Shown here: positions 5,383 through 6,953 of the stretch, one piece after another
Layout of the letters: each line of letters starts with the position of its first letter
Position numbering within the stretch: position 1 is the first letter of the stretch
Source: Anaerolineales bacterium
Lineage (GTDB): Bacteria; Chloroflexota; Anaerolineae; Anaerolineales; E44-bin32
Length of the DNA stretch: 6,953 bases
Reading direction: 5' to 3'
Assembly (NCBI GenBank): GCA_011772595.1
Contig: WVZH01000264.1
Coordinates: 23,554-30,506 of the forward strand
The notes under the pieces: model-generated
What the model saw: the letters and a program-made list of their open reading frames with translations, nothing else
Database searches by the model: none
What the model was told of the DNA's origin: nothing
Translations under genes and position numbers: made by a program

Positions 5383-6264
5383 TCACTCAGGCGTGGGTTC
5401 TGTTGTGTTTGTCGGCGCGGGATGGGGCGGTATGGGGATGGCGATCCACTCCGTGTAGCCGTGTTTCTCGGCGGTGTAGATCCGTGCGCTCGAGGGTTCG
5501 AGGCATCCTGGCTCATCGTCAAAGAAAGCGGGTGGTGACCAGAAATGGAGTGGCGTGAAGCGCAGTTGACCATCCTTACACAACCAACCTTCTATCAGGT
5601 AGCCGCGGTTGTCATCGAGACTCATCGGTACCAAATCCCAATTGACCATCACTTCCCCGCCATCCAAGCGACTAACGCGCACGTTGCGCGGCGGCCAATA
5701 GAATTCGGTGTAGGGGAGCAATGTGCGGATCTGCACTAGACTCGATACGTCGCCGCTTAGGATCTTCAGGAATTCGGTCTTCACCCAGCAAAAATCGATA
5801 TAGGTCCATGGATCGACGTAGACCCAGGTTCCGTCCTGGTTGCGTCCAAGTACTGTGACGCGATTGCCCGGGAAGAGGCCCCACTCGTAGAGGTAGGCCG
5901 AGCCGGGACCGTACCGGCAATTGGACTGGACCATGACGCGTGCATTTACGACGGTCGTGGGTGTGATCGTTGGCGTACGGCTGGGTGTGAGGGTGATGGT
6001 GGACGTGAAGGTGATCGTTGGCGTGTAATCGGGTGTGGGTGTATCGGTTGGCGTGGGAGTATCCGTCGATGTTGGTGTTTTCGTTTGTGTGGGTGTGATG
6101 GTCTCCGTCGGTGTATAGCTGGAGGTCGAAGTGGCTGACGGGGTGGGGGTGATCGTTGCACTCGGCGTCGGAGTGGATCTACGCGCCCACACCAACCCAG
6201 TGCCGAGGCCGACGGAGAAAAAAAGCAGCGCAATAGGAATCAATATGAGTAGCCAGCGACGCAT
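5383..6264 (-). CDS. Membrane-anchored Thr/Pro-linker protein with SH3-like domain
   Basis: This is a cell-surface protein of 293 aa from the ATG at 6264. It begins MRRW, then one hydrophobic segment (about 4-26) that acts as an uncleaved anchor or signal. A Thr/Pro/Ser-rich linker follows (about 30-104) with repeats such as TPTPTDTPTP, a likely flexible or glycosylated stalk. Residues about 108-168 look like a bacterial SH3 (SH3b) domain: RYGPGSAYLYEWG, then GNRVTVLGRNQDGTWVYV and a closing CWVKTEF. Such domains often bind cell wall or other polymers. Residues about 190-280 start PPRNVRVSRLDGGEVMVNW and resemble a fibronectin-III-like beta domain, though weakly. Cys116/Cys159 and Cys229/Cys254 could form disulfides outside the cell. 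The chain ends in a second short TP tail (TNTTEPTPE). A TTG at 6300 is an alternative start. No Shine-Dalgarno site precedes the ATG, and a palindrome abuts it. Confidence 0.85.
   Translation of the reverse strand: MRRWLLILIPIALLFFSVGLGTGLVWARRSTPTPSATITPTPSATSTSSYTPTETITPTQTKTPTSTDTPTPTDTPTPDYTPTITFTSTITLTPSRTPTITPTTVVNARVMVQSNCRYGPGSAYLYEWGLFPGNRVTVLGRNQDGTWVYVDPWTYIDFCWVKTEFLKILSGDVSSLVQIRTLLPYTEFYWPPRNVRVSRLDGGEVMVNWDLVPMSLDDNRGYLIEGWLCKDGQLRFTPLHFWSPPAFFDDEPGCLEPSSARIYTAEKHGYTEWIAIPIPPHPAPTNTTEPTPE
5953..6174. repeat. Low-complexity DNA encoding the Thr/Pro linker
   Basis: The segment is built of short irregular repeats (plus-strand GGTGT, GTCGGTGT and GTTGGCGT motifs) that encode the Thr/Pro/Ser stalk of the minus-strand protein. 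Its length is likely to vary between strains through slippage, and short-read assembly can be unreliable here. Confidence 0.75.
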
Positions 6265-6265
6265 G

Positions 6266-6277
6266 GACAATATTGTC
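6266..6277. promoter_or_regulatory. Perfect 12-bp palindrome abutting a start codon
   Basis: GACAATATTGTC is fully self-complementary and ends one base before the ATG of the minus-strand SH3-like protein gene. With no ribosome binding site there, this could be a repressor site overlapping a leaderless start. It could also be chance. Confidence 0.35.
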
Positions 6278-6339
6278 TGCACGTAATGATATCGGCGCAA
6301 GTGGTTGATCGCGTGGGTAGCAGCATTTCACACCAAACC

Positions 6340-6368
6340 TGTACAAAATGCCAAAGGGATGGTATATT
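6340..6368 (+). promoter_or_regulatory. Candidate sigma-70-type promoter of the cold-shock gene
   Basis: TGTACA (4 of 6 to TTGACA) is separated by 17 bp from TATATT (5 of 6 to TATAAT), which is preceded by TGG, giving an extended -10 (TGn). Transcription from about 6375 would give a leader of roughly 160 nt. Long leaders are typical of CspA-family mRNAs. Confidence 0.45.
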
Positions 6369-6419
6369 CTCGGGCTGTAGGTTGCATGCACGTTCTGTCT
6401 GGAAGTCGCAAGATCAAGG

Positions 6420-6440
6420 CCTGAGCAAATGCAGCTCAGG
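6420..6440 (+). other. Leader hairpin 1 of the cold-shock mRNA
   Basis: CCTGAGC and GCTCAGG form a perfect 7-bp stem with a 7-nt loop AAATGCA in the presumed cold-shock leader. A second, smaller hairpin follows at 6459-6471 (CCAGC-CTT-GCTGG). They may help stabilise or fold the mRNA. Confidence 0.45.
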
Positions 6441-6512
6441 TCGCTCTGGTTAGGGAAGCCAGCCTTGCTGGTGAACACGACCGCCGAAGAACATCGCGAG
6501 CACCTAACACCA

Positions 6513-6533
6513 TTTTGCCATAAGGAGGCAAAA
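6513..6533 (+). promoter_or_regulatory. Hairpin enclosing the Shine-Dalgarno site of the cold-shock gene
   Basis: TTTTGCC (6513-6519) and GGCAAAA (6527-6533) form a perfect 7-bp stem, and the loop ATAAGGA holds most of the Shine-Dalgarno sequence AAGGAGG (6522-6528), the last GG being paired in the stem. The start codon lies 3 nt after the stem. The pairing is directly visible; a role in controlling translation, for example with temperature, is inference. Confidence 0.5.
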
Positions 6534-6535
6534 CA

Positions 6536-6745
6536 ATGTCAGATCGTGAAATCGGCACGGTCAAGTGGTTCAACAACGGCAAAGGCTACGGCTTCATCGA
6601 GCGTGAAGAGGGCGACGATCTCTTCGTCCACTACACAGCGATTCAAGCAGATGGCTATCGCAGCCTGGAAGAGGGCCAGCAGGTGGAATTCACCGTCGAG
6701 CAAGGCCCGAAAGGTTTGCAAGCCGCGGAAGTCACCATCGTCTAA
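6536..6745 (+). CDS. csp: Cold-shock protein, CspA family
   Basis: This is a 69-aa single cold-shock-domain protein that binds single-stranded RNA and DNA in the cytoplasm and acts as an RNA chaperone. The fold's signatures are all present: the start [15 protein letters not shown] with RNP1 (KGYGFI, 16-21), RNP2 LFVHY (29-33), and the aromatic surface residues W11, F12, F20, F30 and H32. The later part [22 protein letters not shown] matches the last strands of the family, and the length is standard. The ATG at 6536 has a near-perfect Shine-Dalgarno site AAGGAGG with 7-nt spacing. It is a single-gene transcription unit, with a long structured leader upstream and an intrinsic terminator 24 bp after the stop. 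It is divergent to the SH3-like protein gene. Which Csp paralogue it is, and whether it is cold-induced, cannot be told from the protein. Confidence 0.97.
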   Translation: MSDREIGTVKWFNNGKGYGFIEREEGDDLFVHYTAIQADGYRSLEEGQQVEFTVEQGPKGLQAAEVTIV

Positions 6746-6768
6746 AATTCAACGCTTGGTTTGAACCC

Positions 6769-6804
6769 AAAGCCCCCGCAGTGCGGGGGCTTTATTGTTT
6801 TTTC
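6769..6804 (+). terminator. Intrinsic terminator of the cold-shock gene
   Basis: AAAGCCCCCG and CGGGGGCTTT form a 10-bp stem around the loop CAGTG (two further loop bases could pair), followed by ATTGTTTTTTCT. It stands 24 bp after the cold-shock stop codon and is a textbook rho-independent terminator. Confidence 0.93.
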
Positions 6805-6850
6805 TCAGGGCGGCTCTTTACCAAAATCGAAGCTTCAATCTCCCCCCGAT

Positions 6851-6868
6851 CGCCCCCTCTAGGGGGGC
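6851..6868. repeat. C/G-run palindrome
   Basis: GCCCCCT-CT-AGGGGGGC is an imperfect inverted repeat (one unpaired G) within the intergenic DNA after the terminator. Such CCCCCTCTAGGGGG elements are common between genes in many bacteria. No nearby gene is affected within the window. Confidence 0.45.
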
Positions 6869-6884
6869 TGTAGGAGGCCATTTC

Positions 6885-6945
6885 CCTTCGACTTCTCCTT
6901 CGACTGCGCCTTCGGCTCCGCTCAGGATGAAGCTCAGGACAGGCA
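6885..6945. repeat. Intergenic repeat of the 'CTTCGACTGCG...CTCAGGA' type
   Basis: CCTTCGACT occurs twice in tandem (6885-6893 and 6897-6905). It is followed by a GC-rich centre with TTCGGCTCCG and then two copies of CTCAGGA (6921-6927, 6933-6939). A 13-mer of this element recurs at 5052-5064. From general knowledge this is a frequent intergenic repeat type in Chloroflexota and other bacteria. It runs towards the window end, so it may be incomplete. Confidence 0.6.
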
Positions 6946-6953
6946 TCGCCCCC

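Noticed and set aside
4974..5558. A 194-codon open frame on the plus strand
   Set aside because: It runs through the inverted-repeat cluster and then antisense into the SH3-like protein gene. It includes the phrase SFRAQRGISFW, a known artefact of translating the CATTCCGAGCG repeat, and has no domain.
5953..6174. CRISPR array or tandem DNA repeat element
   Set aside because: The repeats are short, irregular and in frame with a Thr/Pro/Ser linker; there are no constant-length repeats or unique spacers.
6429..6764. A 111-codon plus-strand frame over the cold-shock gene
   Set aside because: It is a frame-shifted shadow of the cold-shock gene, Ser/Lys/Arg-rich and without a ribosome binding site.

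Overview
The window looks like a chromosomal segment of a Chloroflexota bacterium, probably of the Anaerolineae. This is an inference from style: a surface protein with a long Thr/Pro linker leading to an SH3-like domain, a META-domain lipoprotein, six-helix membrane histidine kinases beside stand-alone receiver proteins, and GC-rich palindromic repeats of the 'CTTCGACTGCG...CTCAGGA' and 'CATTCCGAGCG...GAGGAATCT' kinds between genes. No rRNA, tRNA, phage, transposase or CRISPR array is visible.

Region 1 (61-2958, minus strand) is a tight three-gene cluster. In transcription order it holds a single-domain response regulator (2958-2533), a two-domain SAM-dependent methyltransferase (2512-1442) and a six-TM hybrid-free histidine kinase (about 1410-61). 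Spacings are about 20 to 31 bp, or an overlap if the upstream GTG start of the kinase is used, so co-transcription is likely. The simplest reading is a membrane sensor that phosphorylates a diffusible DivK-like receiver, with a methyltransferase of unknown substrate tied to the same signal.

Region 2 (2959-3903) is about 945 bp without a convincing gene. It holds the presumed promoter of the cluster, a partial direct repeat, several short palindromes, a doubtful 54-codon plus-strand ORF and possible decayed coding sequence.

Region 3 (3904-4758, minus strand) carries a 61-residue very hydrophobic Gly/Val-rich membrane protein with a strong Shine-Dalgarno site, then upstream of it a META-domain lipoprotein. 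Region 4 (4759-5382) is gene-free and holds a cluster of three inverted-repeat structures (4936-4957, 5095-5133, 5216-5309).

Region 5 has a divergent pair: a membrane-anchored Thr/Pro-linker SH3-like protein on the minus strand (6264-5383) and a cold-shock protein on the plus strand (6536-6745). The cold-shock gene has an extended -10 promoter candidate, a roughly 160-nt leader with three hairpins, the last enclosing the ribosome binding site, and a textbook intrinsic terminator. The window ends in intergenic repeat sequence (6840-6953).

No wholly new system is evident. The points most worth following up are the methyltransferase inside the two-component cluster, the SD-enclosing hairpin of the cold-shock gene and the palindrome cluster.
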